From Odoribacter sp. UBA944 (GTDB lineage: Bacteria > Bacteroidota > Bacteroidia > Bacteroidales > Marinifilaceae), in NCBI GenBank assembly GCA_002293375.1, contig DBDA01000021.1, positions 62,001 to 126,000 on the forward strand: a stretch of DNA of 64,000 bases, written 5' to 3'. Shown here piece by piece: positions 10,201-18,665 of the stretch. The translations under genes were made by a program, and so were the position numbers. The notes under the pieces were generated by a model, which was not told the DNA's origin, ran no database searches, and was given only the letters and a program-made list of their open reading frames with translations. Numbering within the stretch: the stretch's first letter is position 1; every line of letters starts with the position of its first letter.

Positions 10201-10922
10201 ATCCGGCCGGTTATGGAGGATATACGGAAGGAGAGATCTTTTTCCCGTCTGTGCAAACCTGTTATGTGTATACGGGAGAGTACGGTAATGGGGTGAATAC
10301 TGTCCGGGGGTTCAACGGCGGTGGCCAGGCTCCTGCTGCCGGCGGGCATAATGGGGGCCGTGGAGGTGGGGCTACCGATATCCGGCTCACGGGAGGTGCC
10401 TGGGACAATGTCACCTCGCTTCGCAGCCGGATCATGGTGGCCGGAGGAGGAGGGGGCGCCCAACCCAATTGCGGGGGAACTCAGACTTCGGCCGGCCATG
10501 CGGGGGGATTGGTGGGAGCCACTTCTCTGAATCAGGGTGGTTCTTATGTTAATAACCGCTCGTTCGGAGGATCGCAGACGAGCGGCGGGGCTTTCCAGTT
10601 GGGGAGTAATGCCACCAACAATGGGGTTGTAGGAGGTTTCGGTATGGGCGCTTATGCGAATACCTGTGCTGCGGGTGGCGGGAGCGGTTATTATGGCGGC
10701 GGTTCCCAGTATACTTCCGGCGGCGGGGGTGGCTCTTCGTTTATCAGCGGGTATGCTGGGTGTAATGCTGTAAACAATGCCGGTACCCATACGGGACAAC
10801 CGGTGCATTTCAGCGGAATGACATTTACGAAAACCGTTATGCAGGGGGGGAGTGAAAATACCCACGGGCGGGCGCCGGGGGGGTATGGGAAGGCACTTAT
10901 AACATTTGTAACCGGTTTGTAG
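7242..10922 (+). CDS. Secreted FGE-fold protein with discoidin-like insertion and ALK-type glycine-rich C-terminal domain (tandem paralogue)
   Basis: 1226 residues, only 6 bp after the preceding paralogue and certainly co-transcribed with it. The signal peptide is MSWIKRLFVWGVSLCVFPLYG. The order is the same as upstream: shared beta domain (SNSWCHSYNHDAVYLFGKY), FGE part 1 (LEVVYLPPGPFYAGD), discoidin-like insertion (TWQVDFGRAKKILYFGVSGV, YRYYRIRV), FGE part 2 (FYAMKYELTQEQYVTFL, GLRPMSELEYEKM, DLSGNLSEIYCN, WRGGDYG, IRLGLS), Ig-like spacers (DTVCDGTAYELRG; DTIRPCMVSEGFHITTP), a module with WGGPDRQHWSIVGGGYG, and from about residue 956 an ALK-type glycine-rich domain (IACWGADGG, GGGATDIRLTGG, SLRSRIMVAGGGGG). 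A 41 bp stretch is identical to the upstream gene. It contains two seven-G runs near the 3' end (about 10844-10850 and 10877-10883). It closes the first gene block; an AT-rich gap follows. Confidence 0.85.
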   Translation: MSWIKRLFVWGVSLCVFPLYGDNLHFSEVRVVSVSDTGAALEVTVFWSNSWCHSYNHDAVYLFGKYSEDEISGWRHAFFSSDVSSYSVSEGYSVTPTSDGRGLLLRRTSFGSGTSEATLRLTWSLSGNELSVVSASSVLSGAVRFSLQGLEVVYLPPGPFYAGDGVSESSFSTSFFGGIPSESDLIGTDASYVYSANGSESSGVHAGRAADRYNQGVYDASSRHDWCGTVLPATWQVDFGRAKKILYFGVSGVYPDNIPPAPSGTWYFEGSTDGSSWSPLWSGGPEYWGQSRISYPVQQALRVVSPGLYRYYRIRVDGSQQAGYWNTIRISNVAMTEDDLSLRPTDQAVLMDGFHPELPSSYPLGTEGFYAMKYELTQEQYVTFLNQLPRSAQYARTIGGVLDRLEEGDYVFGGLPGSSSHRNGIVVHDRRLNSGLPIVFACDLDRSNPANGSSDGQSVACNYLSPADLLSYAEWTGLRPMSELEYEKMGRSFSPVSEIGAFPAWGSALYVPGTDLSSAGTSLETAVPSDANVNAEGHLPGPLRSGSFTRGGSRFESGISFWGLSDLSGNLSEIYCNTNSWGIQLSRFEHGGGEVTSDGKHQISGLYWPSHPLAYGWRGGDYGSDPVALSLSYRGRSSSGVYDDLSLRFPVAGIRLGLSWSDPVGRSELLLGNGLLTGVSEVCDTVCDGTAYELRGVDVPGSDPAVYIWYGSDDGGISWQNLHVNSAVLRLPDLVSRVSPGRVVSFRYRRVVYTSSGLLESGVAVLVVGRGYTTDRLSDTIRPCMVSEGFHITTPLPATFEWRYIESGKQAAAVSTPFTSACFVQVADLKERPEEFPSGNYRLDLKINTAGRCIDNLSLQVHVTSNTVSPFTKSEEPYVYESNTCILNEKWGGPDRQHWSIVGGGYGNLSIDEATGVLSGITTTFLHDVVVEAVCRDYPDRTYRKTVTETARIISYVAAAQPLVLPAGTYNIACWGADGGMGNGGSNPAGYGGYTEGEIFFPSVQTCYVYTGEYGNGVNTVRGFNGGGQAPAAGGHNGGRGGGATDIRLTGGAWDNVTSLRSRIMVAGGGGGAQPNCGGTQTSAGHAGGLVGATSLNQGGSYVNNRSFGGSQTSGGAFQLGSNATNNGVVGGFGMGAYANTCAAGGGSGYYGGGSQYTSGGGGGSSFISGYAGCNAVNNAGTHTGQPVHFSGMTFTKTVMQGGSENTHGRAPGGYGKALITFVTGL
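7301..7341 (+). repeat. 41 bp exact direct repeat, copy 2
   Basis: Identical to 3668-3708 in the upstream paralogue. It starts at the last base before the GGC codon of the signal-peptide cleavage region and ends in the VVS codons. Confidence 0.85.
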
Positions 10923-11317
10923 CATGTAATGGCCTTTTTTTGAAACACCGGACTGATCGATCATCTCCGTGCAGTATGGATTTATATAACTATAAAATAG
11001 AATAGATGCTTTGTGAATAACAATATGTTTTATTATTATTTGAACGTATGTAATCATAAGATGGGATGATAAGTCGGATTTTTATAGAAAAATACGCAAA
11101 AATAAGGTGCGAATCGTTAAATAAATCCACCAAACAACAGTCCATTCGCATAACAATTCAAAAAACCAACCACCATTCGCCCCCAAATAACTAAGAAACA
11201 ATTATTTAGGCAGCGTAAAAATGTAGTTTTTTCAAAAATATACATACCTGACATTCAGCTTGTTGCAATTTTTTTAGAAAAATATATTCGGTGATTCTTG
11301 AAATTCAATATTTTTTT
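10923..11317. other. AT-rich intergenic region
   Basis: A non-coding stretch strongly richer in A+T than the genes on both sides. I see no convincing ORF, RNA gene or classical GC-stem/T-run terminator. It holds a 7 bp inverted repeat (11108-11114 and 11144-11150, separated by 29 bp) and two nearby copies of CCATTCGC (from about 11142 and 11170). A ten-T run lies directly before the -33 element of the downstream promoter. Confidence 0.6.
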
Positions 11318-11349
11318 TTTGGGATTGCGATTAATTCTATTTAATTTTG
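11318..11349 (+). promoter_or_regulatory. Bacteroidota-type housekeeping promoter (TTTG-N20-TAATTTTG)
   Basis: TTTG at 11318-11321 is followed after exactly 20 bp by TAATTTTG at 11342-11349. Established knowledge: the Bacteroides primary sigma consensus is TTTG at -33 and TAnnTTTG at -7 with a 19-21 bp spacer, so both boxes and the spacing match fully. A ten-T run precedes the -33 box. Transcription would start near 11355-11360 and read into the block 11395-42231. Confidence 0.65.
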
Positions 11350-11394
11350 GTGGTAAGATTGAGGAGTATGTGTATCGATAGTGGAAAGAGACAA

Positions 11395-14300
11395 ATGGGA
11401 AGGAAGTTACCATTGTTGCTATTGCTGTTTTTTACAGTGACCGGGTGGGCGAATAATGTTCGCATTGTCGGTGATGTACGGGTGGCAGTGGAGAACATTG
11501 TCCGTGAGCAGGGGCAACCAATGGTGGCGACGTTCTCTTTTACCGTTGAGTGGGACAACTCCTGGCGAGATGAGTTCAATTACGATGCTGTGTATGTTTT
11601 CCTGAAGCACAAAGTGCGGGGATCTGGAGAGAAATGGTACAATGTTTATCTTCAGGATGCCGGTAATACTGCTTCTTCGTCGGGAGATGAATATGTTCTG
11701 GAATTGAAAAACACGACCGGGACGGCCAACCGTAACGAAGGATTTTTTCTTTATCGGAAAGAGAACGGTTGTTGCATTTCGTCCGTGGAGGTTACGCTCA
11801 AGTGGGACATTGAATCCACCGACCGGCCCGACGGTTTGACTCTTGCTCATTTTGACCAAAGGCAAGTGTTGATGTCGGCGATGGCGATTGAAATGGTTTA
11901 CGTTCCCCGAGGGGCTTTCCGAATGGGCGATACCTATTCGGCGAACCATTTCCGGAAAAGATACCTTTCCCTGCCGGAAAAATACGATATTGTACCTCAC
12001 GCTGTCCGCTACGGTACGACTTCTACCCTGGGGAGTGTGCTCTATTGTGATCCTCAGATAGCTGCCAACCAGATGAATGATCTCTCTGCTGATCCGGATC
12101 CGGTTACCGGTTTTCCGAATAACAGTTGGTATGGGGACGGATACGGTTACGGAGGCTACCAAGGGTGGTCCTGTGTGTTTGCAGAGCCCCGTGCAGTCCG
12201 CTATGTGGCTATAGAGAGCGTGCCGGGATATGTGCCGTCCAGGTGGACGTTGGAGGGGCAATCCGAGGGGATTGAGTGGAAGACTATTTATACCGGTACG
12301 GGTGCGGATTGGGAAACTTCCCTGATACGGACCTATCCGCCCACCCGGGCGATACGGGTGGCGGATCTGCCTGAATTGTTTACCACTTACCGGATCCGGG
12401 TGGAGAATAGTGATATGGCCGGAAGCAATCCGCCGCTGATAAAAAATGTCGCCATGTCGGAGGTGGACCTGCGGGCAGAGGTGGACAACAGTGTGCTGAT
12501 CAACGAACCGGTCACGACCCTTGGCACCTGGATGGGACTGGAAGCCGGGGACGGGGACGAATGGATGGGAAAAACCGATGAGAATTACCCCAACGGTTAT
12601 CCTGCTTTTTACGCCATGAAGTACGAGATCAGCCAGGAACAATATGTTGCTTTCCTGAATAAACTGACCATTGGACAGCAACGGACACGGACTATCGGAG
12701 GGGAGTTGGAGCACCTGGAGGAGGGAGAGTATGTTTTCGGAAGCGACCGGAAAAATCCTTCGAACAGAAACGGGATTATTCTGTTGCAGCAAACCGCAGG
12801 CGGTGAGCCGGCAGTGTTTGAAGCAAAGATAGAACCGGGAAGGAGCGACGGGACGTTGGCCTGTAATTATCTGAGCCCCGAAGATATGTTGGCTTATGCG
12901 GATTGGAGCGGTCTGCGTCCCATGACTGAAATGGAGTACGAAAAGATGAACCGCCCCTTCTTCCCGACCGAAAGTGTTCGGGGCGGATATCCGTGGGGCG
13001 GATATCCGGGAGGCCCTCCGGCTTTGGATATCAGAGAGGTCACTGTTTTGTATGATCCGGCCACGCGCCGGGAACGTCCGTCTAATCCGAGCGCTAATGT
13101 GAATTTCAACCAAACAGTGACAGGTCCTGTCCGTAGCGGCGCTTTCCTGACCGGAACAAGCAGACGGGAACAGACGGGCGCCGGTTTTTGGGGAGCGATG
13201 GAAGGCGCCGGTAATTTACAGGAGATATGTTACAATGTAAACAGTGAGGGACGTCTGTACAGAGGGTTGGCGACAACTCTGCACGGGAACGGCTATTTAG
13301 ATGCCAATGGAAATACCGATATAACCATCCGCAACTGGCCCCTGCACCACAACGCTTTTATTTTGAAAGGCGGCCATTGGGCCGATACGGAGGAGAAATA
13401 TTTGGCGGTTTCCGATCGTTCCCGGCATCAGAATTACTACACCTCTATGAAGACCGCCCGCCGGGACAGCACGGTGTCGTTCCGCCTGGCTCACACGGCT
13501 CCGAAGAGGAGTCTGGTTACCCACATCTCTTTGGAAAACGGATTGTCTACGGCCAATACGGGCGGCGTAAGTACGGCGGCAGATACGGTTTGCCACCGGG
13601 ATATTTATACTATTCGGGGAACGTTGCCGCCGGAAATGGCCGATAAGCTTTATACGGTTGTCTGGTATAAAAGCGAGAACGGCGGGGTCAGTTGGGAATC
13701 GGTCGAAGGCGCCGGCGATCAGAATCTGACTGTGCGGAAACTCTGGAACATGCATACTGGGGAAGACCGGGTGATAGAATATTGGTTCCGCAAAGAGATT
13801 TACGGAGAAACCACCGATGCCAAATCGGATGTTGTTGTATTGAGGATCCTGAATACCCATACCTCTTTGAGCAGGAAAACAGATACGTTGGATGTGTACG
13901 ATCGTTCATTGGGCGTAAAAGTGAACGTAGAGATGAAAGCCTCTTTTGCCTGGCTTTTTGACGGGAAAGCTGTTGATGTGGCTTACGACGTTTTGCCGGG
14001 AAAGCCGGGCAAGGCTGTAGTGGGCGCTCCTCTTTACAGTTCTTTGAGCGGGGCGGATACGGAGTATGTTATTCGTTCCCGTTTTATGAATCACTGTACG
14101 GTTTACGATACGGTTTCCGTATATCGCAGGCCCACTCCCCCGATCTTACTGTCTGATGCAGCGAATTGGAATGAGGGGTGCGGAAGTTTTATGCAGGATG
14201 CCAGGGACAATAAAATCTATCGGACGGTGAAGATAGGCATGCAGTGTTGGATGGCCGATAACCTGAATTATGTGGAGATCGGCAGCCGGTGTTATGAAAA

Positions 14301-14934
14301 TAAGGCTGAAAATTGTGAGAAATACGGAAGGTTGTACAATTGGAAGCAGGCGATTGGAGAGTGGTATGATGTGATGTGGGTGCGCGGCGTTTGTCCGGCC
14401 GGTTGGCACGTCCCGAACCACAACGAATGGTTGTTGCTGGGCCAGGACGTACCCTCCGGGAGAGCCTGGAGAAGTCAGTTGAATCTGTGGAACGCGCCGA
14501 CACAATTGGTGAACGGCTCGTTTGAACCCAATCTGGCTACCAACAGCAGCGGCTTTTCGGCTTTGCCGGGGGGAGGATACTTTTTTTCTTACAGTACGTC
14601 CACTGCGACCAGCAGTGATCAATTGAAGCGGTTGACCGGCTTCTATGATCTTCGCGACAGGGCTTGGTGGTGGAGTTCAACCGGAACCTCCTCTTCGTTC
14701 GTAACCGGTAATTCTACAGCCAATGCCATAACGACCATACCGATGCTTGCTACGGTGAATTCCGAGAACACGATCACGCTCCAAAATCCGGCTTCTTCTG
14801 CCATATCGACTCCGTTTTACGGACCGGTGGACTATTTGGGAAATGCAACTTCCCTGAATGAAGATGCCCGCTACCATGCTTCTGTGGCCATACAGAACAA
14901 TTTTTATTTCAGTGTGCGTTGTTTAAAGGATTGA
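11395..14934 (+). CDS. Secreted FGE-fold protein with discoidin-like insertion and Fib_succ_major C-terminal domain
   Basis: 1179 residues from the ATG at 11395, chosen because it gives a clean signal peptide (MGRKLPLLLLLFFTVTGWA) and leaves a leader of about 40 nt after the promoter. In-frame ATG 11368 and TTG 11347 are also possible. The shared beta domain (WDNSWRDEFNYDAVYVFLKH) is followed by FGE part 1 near residue 162 (IEMVYVPRGAFRMGD), a discoidin-like insertion at about 208-358 (VRYVAIESVPGYVPSRWTLE), FGE part 2 at about 396-700 (FYAMKYEISQEQYVAFLNKL, GLRPMTEMEYEKM, LKGGHW, SFRLAH), two Ig-like spacers, and from about 930 a Fibrobacter succinogenes major paralogous domain (YRTVKIGMQCWMADNLNY, YGRLYNW, VCPAGWHVPNHNEW, SGFSALPGGGYF, WWWSS, FYFSVRCLKD). 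No FGE catalytic cysteines are visible. It is the first gene after the promoter. Confidence 0.85.
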   Translation: MGRKLPLLLLLFFTVTGWANNVRIVGDVRVAVENIVREQGQPMVATFSFTVEWDNSWRDEFNYDAVYVFLKHKVRGSGEKWYNVYLQDAGNTASSSGDEYVLELKNTTGTANRNEGFFLYRKENGCCISSVEVTLKWDIESTDRPDGLTLAHFDQRQVLMSAMAIEMVYVPRGAFRMGDTYSANHFRKRYLSLPEKYDIVPHAVRYGTTSTLGSVLYCDPQIAANQMNDLSADPDPVTGFPNNSWYGDGYGYGGYQGWSCVFAEPRAVRYVAIESVPGYVPSRWTLEGQSEGIEWKTIYTGTGADWETSLIRTYPPTRAIRVADLPELFTTYRIRVENSDMAGSNPPLIKNVAMSEVDLRAEVDNSVLINEPVTTLGTWMGLEAGDGDEWMGKTDENYPNGYPAFYAMKYEISQEQYVAFLNKLTIGQQRTRTIGGELEHLEEGEYVFGSDRKNPSNRNGIILLQQTAGGEPAVFEAKIEPGRSDGTLACNYLSPEDMLAYADWSGLRPMTEMEYEKMNRPFFPTESVRGGYPWGGYPGGPPALDIREVTVLYDPATRRERPSNPSANVNFNQTVTGPVRSGAFLTGTSRREQTGAGFWGAMEGAGNLQEICYNVNSEGRLYRGLATTLHGNGYLDANGNTDITIRNWPLHHNAFILKGGHWADTEEKYLAVSDRSRHQNYYTSMKTARRDSTVSFRLAHTAPKRSLVTHISLENGLSTANTGGVSTAADTVCHRDIYTIRGTLPPEMADKLYTVVWYKSENGGVSWESVEGAGDQNLTVRKLWNMHTGEDRVIEYWFRKEIYGETTDAKSDVVVLRILNTHTSLSRKTDTLDVYDRSLGVKVNVEMKASFAWLFDGKAVDVAYDVLPGKPGKAVVGAPLYSSLSGADTEYVIRSRFMNHCTVYDTVSVYRRPTPPILLSDAANWNEGCGSFMQDARDNKIYRTVKIGMQCWMADNLNYVEIGSRCYENKAENCEKYGRLYNWKQAIGEWYDVMWVRGVCPAGWHVPNHNEWLLLGQDVPSGRAWRSQLNLWNAPTQLVNGSFEPNLATNSSGFSALPGGGYFFSYSTSTATSSDQLKRLTGFYDLRDRAWWWSSTGTSSSFVTGNSTANAITTIPMLATVNSENTITLQNPASSAISTPFYGPVDYLGNATSLNEDARYHASVAIQNNFYFSVRCLKD

Positions 14935-14969
14935 TAAAATAGGAATTAGTGAAAAAATAGATAGATAGT

Positions 14970-17900
14970 ATGAAGAGGTTTGCGATACTGTGCCTGTTTG
15001 CGGCGTTTGCGGGGAATATCTGTCGGGCAAACAACATCCGGGTAGACGGAGATGTCCGGGTGACGGGCAATGATGTCAGCGGAAACATAGCCACGGTCAA
15101 CATTAAATTGCAGTGGGACAATTCGTGGAGGGATGCTTTTAATTATGATGCTGCGTATGTTTTTGTGAAATACAAAGTGGACGGAGAGGGGGAACTTTGG
15201 CATCATGCCACGCTGATGAGCGACGGACATACGGTAACCCCCGGATATGAAACTCTGCTTTCCAACACGACCGGAGAGACAGATAAAAACCAGGGAATTT
15301 TTGTGTACCGCTCCGGAAAAGGGGTCGGTTCTTCCGTGGTGGAATTGAAATTGAGGTGGAATATCACGGGAAATCCGAACAAGGTATTGAATACCGACCT
15401 GTTTATTTCCAACCGGGTGTTTATCACGGCTATGGGTATAGAGATGGTCTATATTCCGCGGGGAGGATTCCGGGCCGGCGATACCAGGTCTGTGAAAAAA
15501 TTTGAGTACAAAGATGTAACCTTTCCGGCTAAATACGATCTGTTGACAACGGATCTTGTCAGGGAGTATTACTCTTCCAAATCCAGAGAATTGGTATCCG
15601 ATCCCAATCCGCCCGCTTTTGCCATCAATGGCATCAACGATGTTAATCCGGAAAAGAGCAATGCCTGGGTAGGGCGTACGGATACTCCCGAAGGTGTAGA
15701 CTATGATGATTTCTGGCAGGTGTCTTTTACCCAGCCGGTGGTGTTGAGGAGTATTGCGATCGAGAGTATTGCGGGCGGTGTGCCGGCCGAGTGGAAACTG
15801 GAGGCCTCAACGACGAGTGGGTGGAGGGCTATCTATCCGGTCAATTATCAGGATGACATTTACGCTCTCGGGAGTGAGTGGGCGACAGGATCGCACCGGA
15901 CCTATCCCTGTACGCGAACCCTGCGTATACCGGACGATCCGGAAAATGAACAGGGATACTCTACTTACCGTATTACTATTAAGGGGATTCCTGCCGGGGG
16001 AACTGTCATTAAAAATGTTTCCATGGGGGTTGCCAATGTATTGGATTCTGTGGATAACTCTGTTGTGATAGACGGCCCGCAGAGCCGGATGCACAACCGG
16101 TACGGCCTGTATGCCGAAGACGGCGATACGTGGTCGGGTTTGACGGATGTGAATTATCCGAACGGATACGGGGCCTTCTTTGCCATGAAATACGAGATCA
16201 CTCAGGAACAGTATGTTACTTTTCTGAATAAACTGACTGCGGCTCAACAGCGGAACCGTACCATCGGAGCGGTAAAATTGGAATCGTTGCTGGAGGGACA
16301 ATACGTGTTTGGGGACGATAAGAATAACCCGACTGCCCGTAACGGCATCAAATTAGCCTCCATTGGTGTGAACGACGCACCTTATGTATTTGCCAATGAT
16401 TTAAATCCCCTGAACGAATATGCGCAGGACGGCGACGGACAAACCATTGCCTGTAATTTCCTGAACGGAGGGGATATGCTGGCTTATGCCGACTGGGTGG
16501 GTCTGCGTCCGCTGACGGAGCTGGAATATGAAAAAATGGCCCGCCGCCCCTTCCCCGAACACGCTATCCGGGGAGAGTATGCCTGGAACCAGGCTGTCGA
16601 TGCAACAAAGGCTACCGGCTTTTTCGGGACAACAGTCGGTAAGAAGACCGAGCGTCCGGCATCCGGGAACGTAAACATGGAGAACGGCCAGGAGGGACCG
16701 TTGCGGGTAGGCTCTTTTGCTGCCTCTTCCGGCGGTCAGGTTGCTGCGGGCGCCAGTTTCTGGGGATTGATGGAGTTGAGCGGAAACCTGGGTGAACTGT
16801 ACTACAACGCCAACACGGTGGGCCGGGGATTTCGCGGTATGCAGAATATTCACCACGGAAACGGCCAGTTGGCTGCGGACGGGAATACGGATGTATTGAC
16901 GGATTACTGGCCCTGGGCGGAACAGGCATTTTCCCTGCGGGGCGGCAGTTATCAGGATGTGAAGGAACGGGTGCGGATTTCCGACCGGGAACGGAACCTG
17001 AATGTGTTCGGCAGCATCAGCGAAGTGACTGGGATGAAGAGCCCCACCATGACTTTTCGCTTGGGGCGGACAGCTCCGGTGCTTACACTAATATCCGAGT
17101 TGGTGTTGGAAAACGGGCAGAGTACGGCCATGAATGCGATCGACTCCGTCTGTTCGGGTGTGGATTACATTATCAAGGGAACGATACCCAAGGAGATCAC
17201 CGGTTCGTTCCGGATCGCCTGGTTTATGAGCAGTGATAAGGGAACAACTTGGGATTTGATGGAGGGAGAAGAGCAACCCTCCCTGAATATCAAGAATTTG
17301 CGTAACATCAACCTGACGCAGGATCTCTTTATGAATTTCCGCTTCCGGAGACGCATTTTCAGCGATCGGTACGATGTGGTTACCACGAACGATGTGGAGA
17401 TCAATGTGATCAACAACTCTTTGATCGTAAGCAACAACCGGGATACCTTGGATGTGTACGACCGCTCTAAAGGGTTCCGGGTGGAGACCCCGCAGGCGGC
17501 TACATTTGCCTGGACCTGGTTGCGGTCAGGCGTAAATAATAACCGGCCGATCACTCCGGAGTACCCTGCGATCGTTGCGGGCAAAGTGCAACGCCATTTC
17601 TTTGCCTATACGGACTTTGAGGACGGGGCTATGTTTCTGGGAACAAATAAGATCCTGTTGGAGGTAACTGTTATGAAAAAGTGTCCGTTGCAGGATACAC
17701 TCTATGTTTTTGTGGAAGAGTCTCCCTCGCCGCAGGATAACGGAGAGACTTTTGTCTGCGGGAATATATTACAGTTCGAAGAGGAAAGGTACCGCACCAT
17801 TGAGATCGGCGGCCGTTGTTGGTTTGCAGACAACCTGAGGCGCACACCGTCTACCGGCAGTTACAAGTGTTATGACGAATCGTTGGAAAACTGCAAGAAA

Positions 17901-18635
17901 TACGGGTATCTGTATAACTATCAAGCTGTGGCCGGGCAGGTTTACTCGGATTTAACGGGGAGTGCAAAATTTCAGGGAATTTGCCCGCCGGGGTGGCATG
18001 TACCCAGTAATCCGGAGTGGTTAGACCTTCTGACAGCTATTGGTCAGAACCCCAATACGCGAAACAATGCATTGAAATTGCAAAGCCCGTTAAATGACTG
18101 GGGGTGGAACAGTTCTACTGCTGCTGCCATGACCGACGAAGCCAAGATCGGAACCAACGAAAGCGGTTTTAGCGCTTTGCCGGCCGGAGGCCGTTTTTTT
18201 GCAAGCAACACCGGTTATAATCCGAGGATGTGGACAGCTCGCAACGGTTTTGGTGATTTGCATTCGAGGGGGTGGTGGTGGACCTCTTCCGTAGCACTTT
18301 CCACTTGGGGTGGAAATAGAACCAATGACAGGAATGTTGCGATGATACCCTATCATGTTACATTAAATTTTCATGAAGAGACAAAGCTGGGTGGGGGAGC
18401 GATAAGCACCGCGCCTTCGAATATGACTTATTTGGGCAACACATTGTACACGAATACCCTGGCAGGGGGGAGCACTTACGGATATTTGACCAATAGTGTA
18501 TTGAATGCATACTCCTATGCCTATTTGTATACCGGTGAAAACCAAGCAGGTTGGAATTCGCTGTATAATACGGCTGCGGGAAATAACATTTGGCAACAGT
18601 TTTATTTTTCGGTTCGTTGCATTAGAAATTATTGA
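14970..18635 (+). CDS. Secreted FGE-fold protein with discoidin-like insertion and Fib_succ_major C-terminal domain
   Basis: 1221 residues, 35 bp after the previous paralogue. The signal peptide is MKRFAILCLFAAFAGNICRA. The shared N-terminal domain (WDNSWRDAFNYDAAYVFVKY) leads into FGE part 1 near residue 155 (IEMVYIPRGGFRAGD), a discoidin-like insertion (SNAWVGRTD, FWQVSFTQPVVLRSIAIES, YSTYRITIKG), FGE part 2 at about 395-700 (FFAMKYEITQEQYVTFLNKL, GLRPLTELEYEKMARRPF, ELSGNLGELYYN, LRGGSYQD, TFRLGRTAP), Ig-like spacers (DSVCSGVDYIIKG; DTLDVYDRSKGFRVETPQ) and Fib_succ_major from about 928 (YRTIEIGGRCWFADNLRR, YGYLYNY, ICPPGWHVPSNPEWLDLL, SGFSALPAGGRF, WWWTSS, FYFSVRCIRN). The last 300 bases are about 44% GC by hand count (18301-18600), clearly lower than the core of these genes. 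The tail between WWWTS and FSVRC is rich in N, T, Y, A and G and hardly alignable to its neighbours. Confidence 0.85.
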   Translation: MKRFAILCLFAAFAGNICRANNIRVDGDVRVTGNDVSGNIATVNIKLQWDNSWRDAFNYDAAYVFVKYKVDGEGELWHHATLMSDGHTVTPGYETLLSNTTGETDKNQGIFVYRSGKGVGSSVVELKLRWNITGNPNKVLNTDLFISNRVFITAMGIEMVYIPRGGFRAGDTRSVKKFEYKDVTFPAKYDLLTTDLVREYYSSKSRELVSDPNPPAFAINGINDVNPEKSNAWVGRTDTPEGVDYDDFWQVSFTQPVVLRSIAIESIAGGVPAEWKLEASTTSGWRAIYPVNYQDDIYALGSEWATGSHRTYPCTRTLRIPDDPENEQGYSTYRITIKGIPAGGTVIKNVSMGVANVLDSVDNSVVIDGPQSRMHNRYGLYAEDGDTWSGLTDVNYPNGYGAFFAMKYEITQEQYVTFLNKLTAAQQRNRTIGAVKLESLLEGQYVFGDDKNNPTARNGIKLASIGVNDAPYVFANDLNPLNEYAQDGDGQTIACNFLNGGDMLAYADWVGLRPLTELEYEKMARRPFPEHAIRGEYAWNQAVDATKATGFFGTTVGKKTERPASGNVNMENGQEGPLRVGSFAASSGGQVAAGASFWGLMELSGNLGELYYNANTVGRGFRGMQNIHHGNGQLAADGNTDVLTDYWPWAEQAFSLRGGSYQDVKERVRISDRERNLNVFGSISEVTGMKSPTMTFRLGRTAPVLTLISELVLENGQSTAMNAIDSVCSGVDYIIKGTIPKEITGSFRIAWFMSSDKGTTWDLMEGEEQPSLNIKNLRNINLTQDLFMNFRFRRRIFSDRYDVVTTNDVEINVINNSLIVSNNRDTLDVYDRSKGFRVETPQAATFAWTWLRSGVNNNRPITPEYPAIVAGKVQRHFFAYTDFEDGAMFLGTNKILLEVTVMKKCPLQDTLYVFVEESPSPQDNGETFVCGNILQFEEERYRTIEIGGRCWFADNLRRTPSTGSYKCYDESLENCKKYGYLYNYQAVAGQVYSDLTGSAKFQGICPPGWHVPSNPEWLDLLTAIGQNPNTRNNALKLQSPLNDWGWNSSTAAAMTDEAKIGTNESGFSALPAGGRFFASNTGYNPRMWTARNGFGDLHSRGWWWTSSVALSTWGGNRTNDRNVAMIPYHVTLNFHEETKLGGGAISTAPSNMTYLGNTLYTNTLAGGSTYGYLTNSVLNAYSYAYLYTGENQAGWNSLYNTAAGNNIWQQFYFSVRCIRNY

Positions 18636-18665
18636 TGTAAAATAACAAGAGAAGATATCACAGAG

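Noticed and set aside
11108..11150. Inverted repeat TGCGAAT/ATTCGCA in the AT-rich gap
   Set aside because: Only 7 bp with a 29 bp loop and no T-run after it; not enough to call a terminator or operator.
11347..11394. Upstream starts TTG 11347 and ATG 11368 for the gene ending at 14934
   Set aside because: TTG 11347 overlaps the -7 box. ATG 11368 would put a charged stretch before the signal peptide and leave a leader of only about 10 nt. ATG 11395 gives a standard signal peptide.
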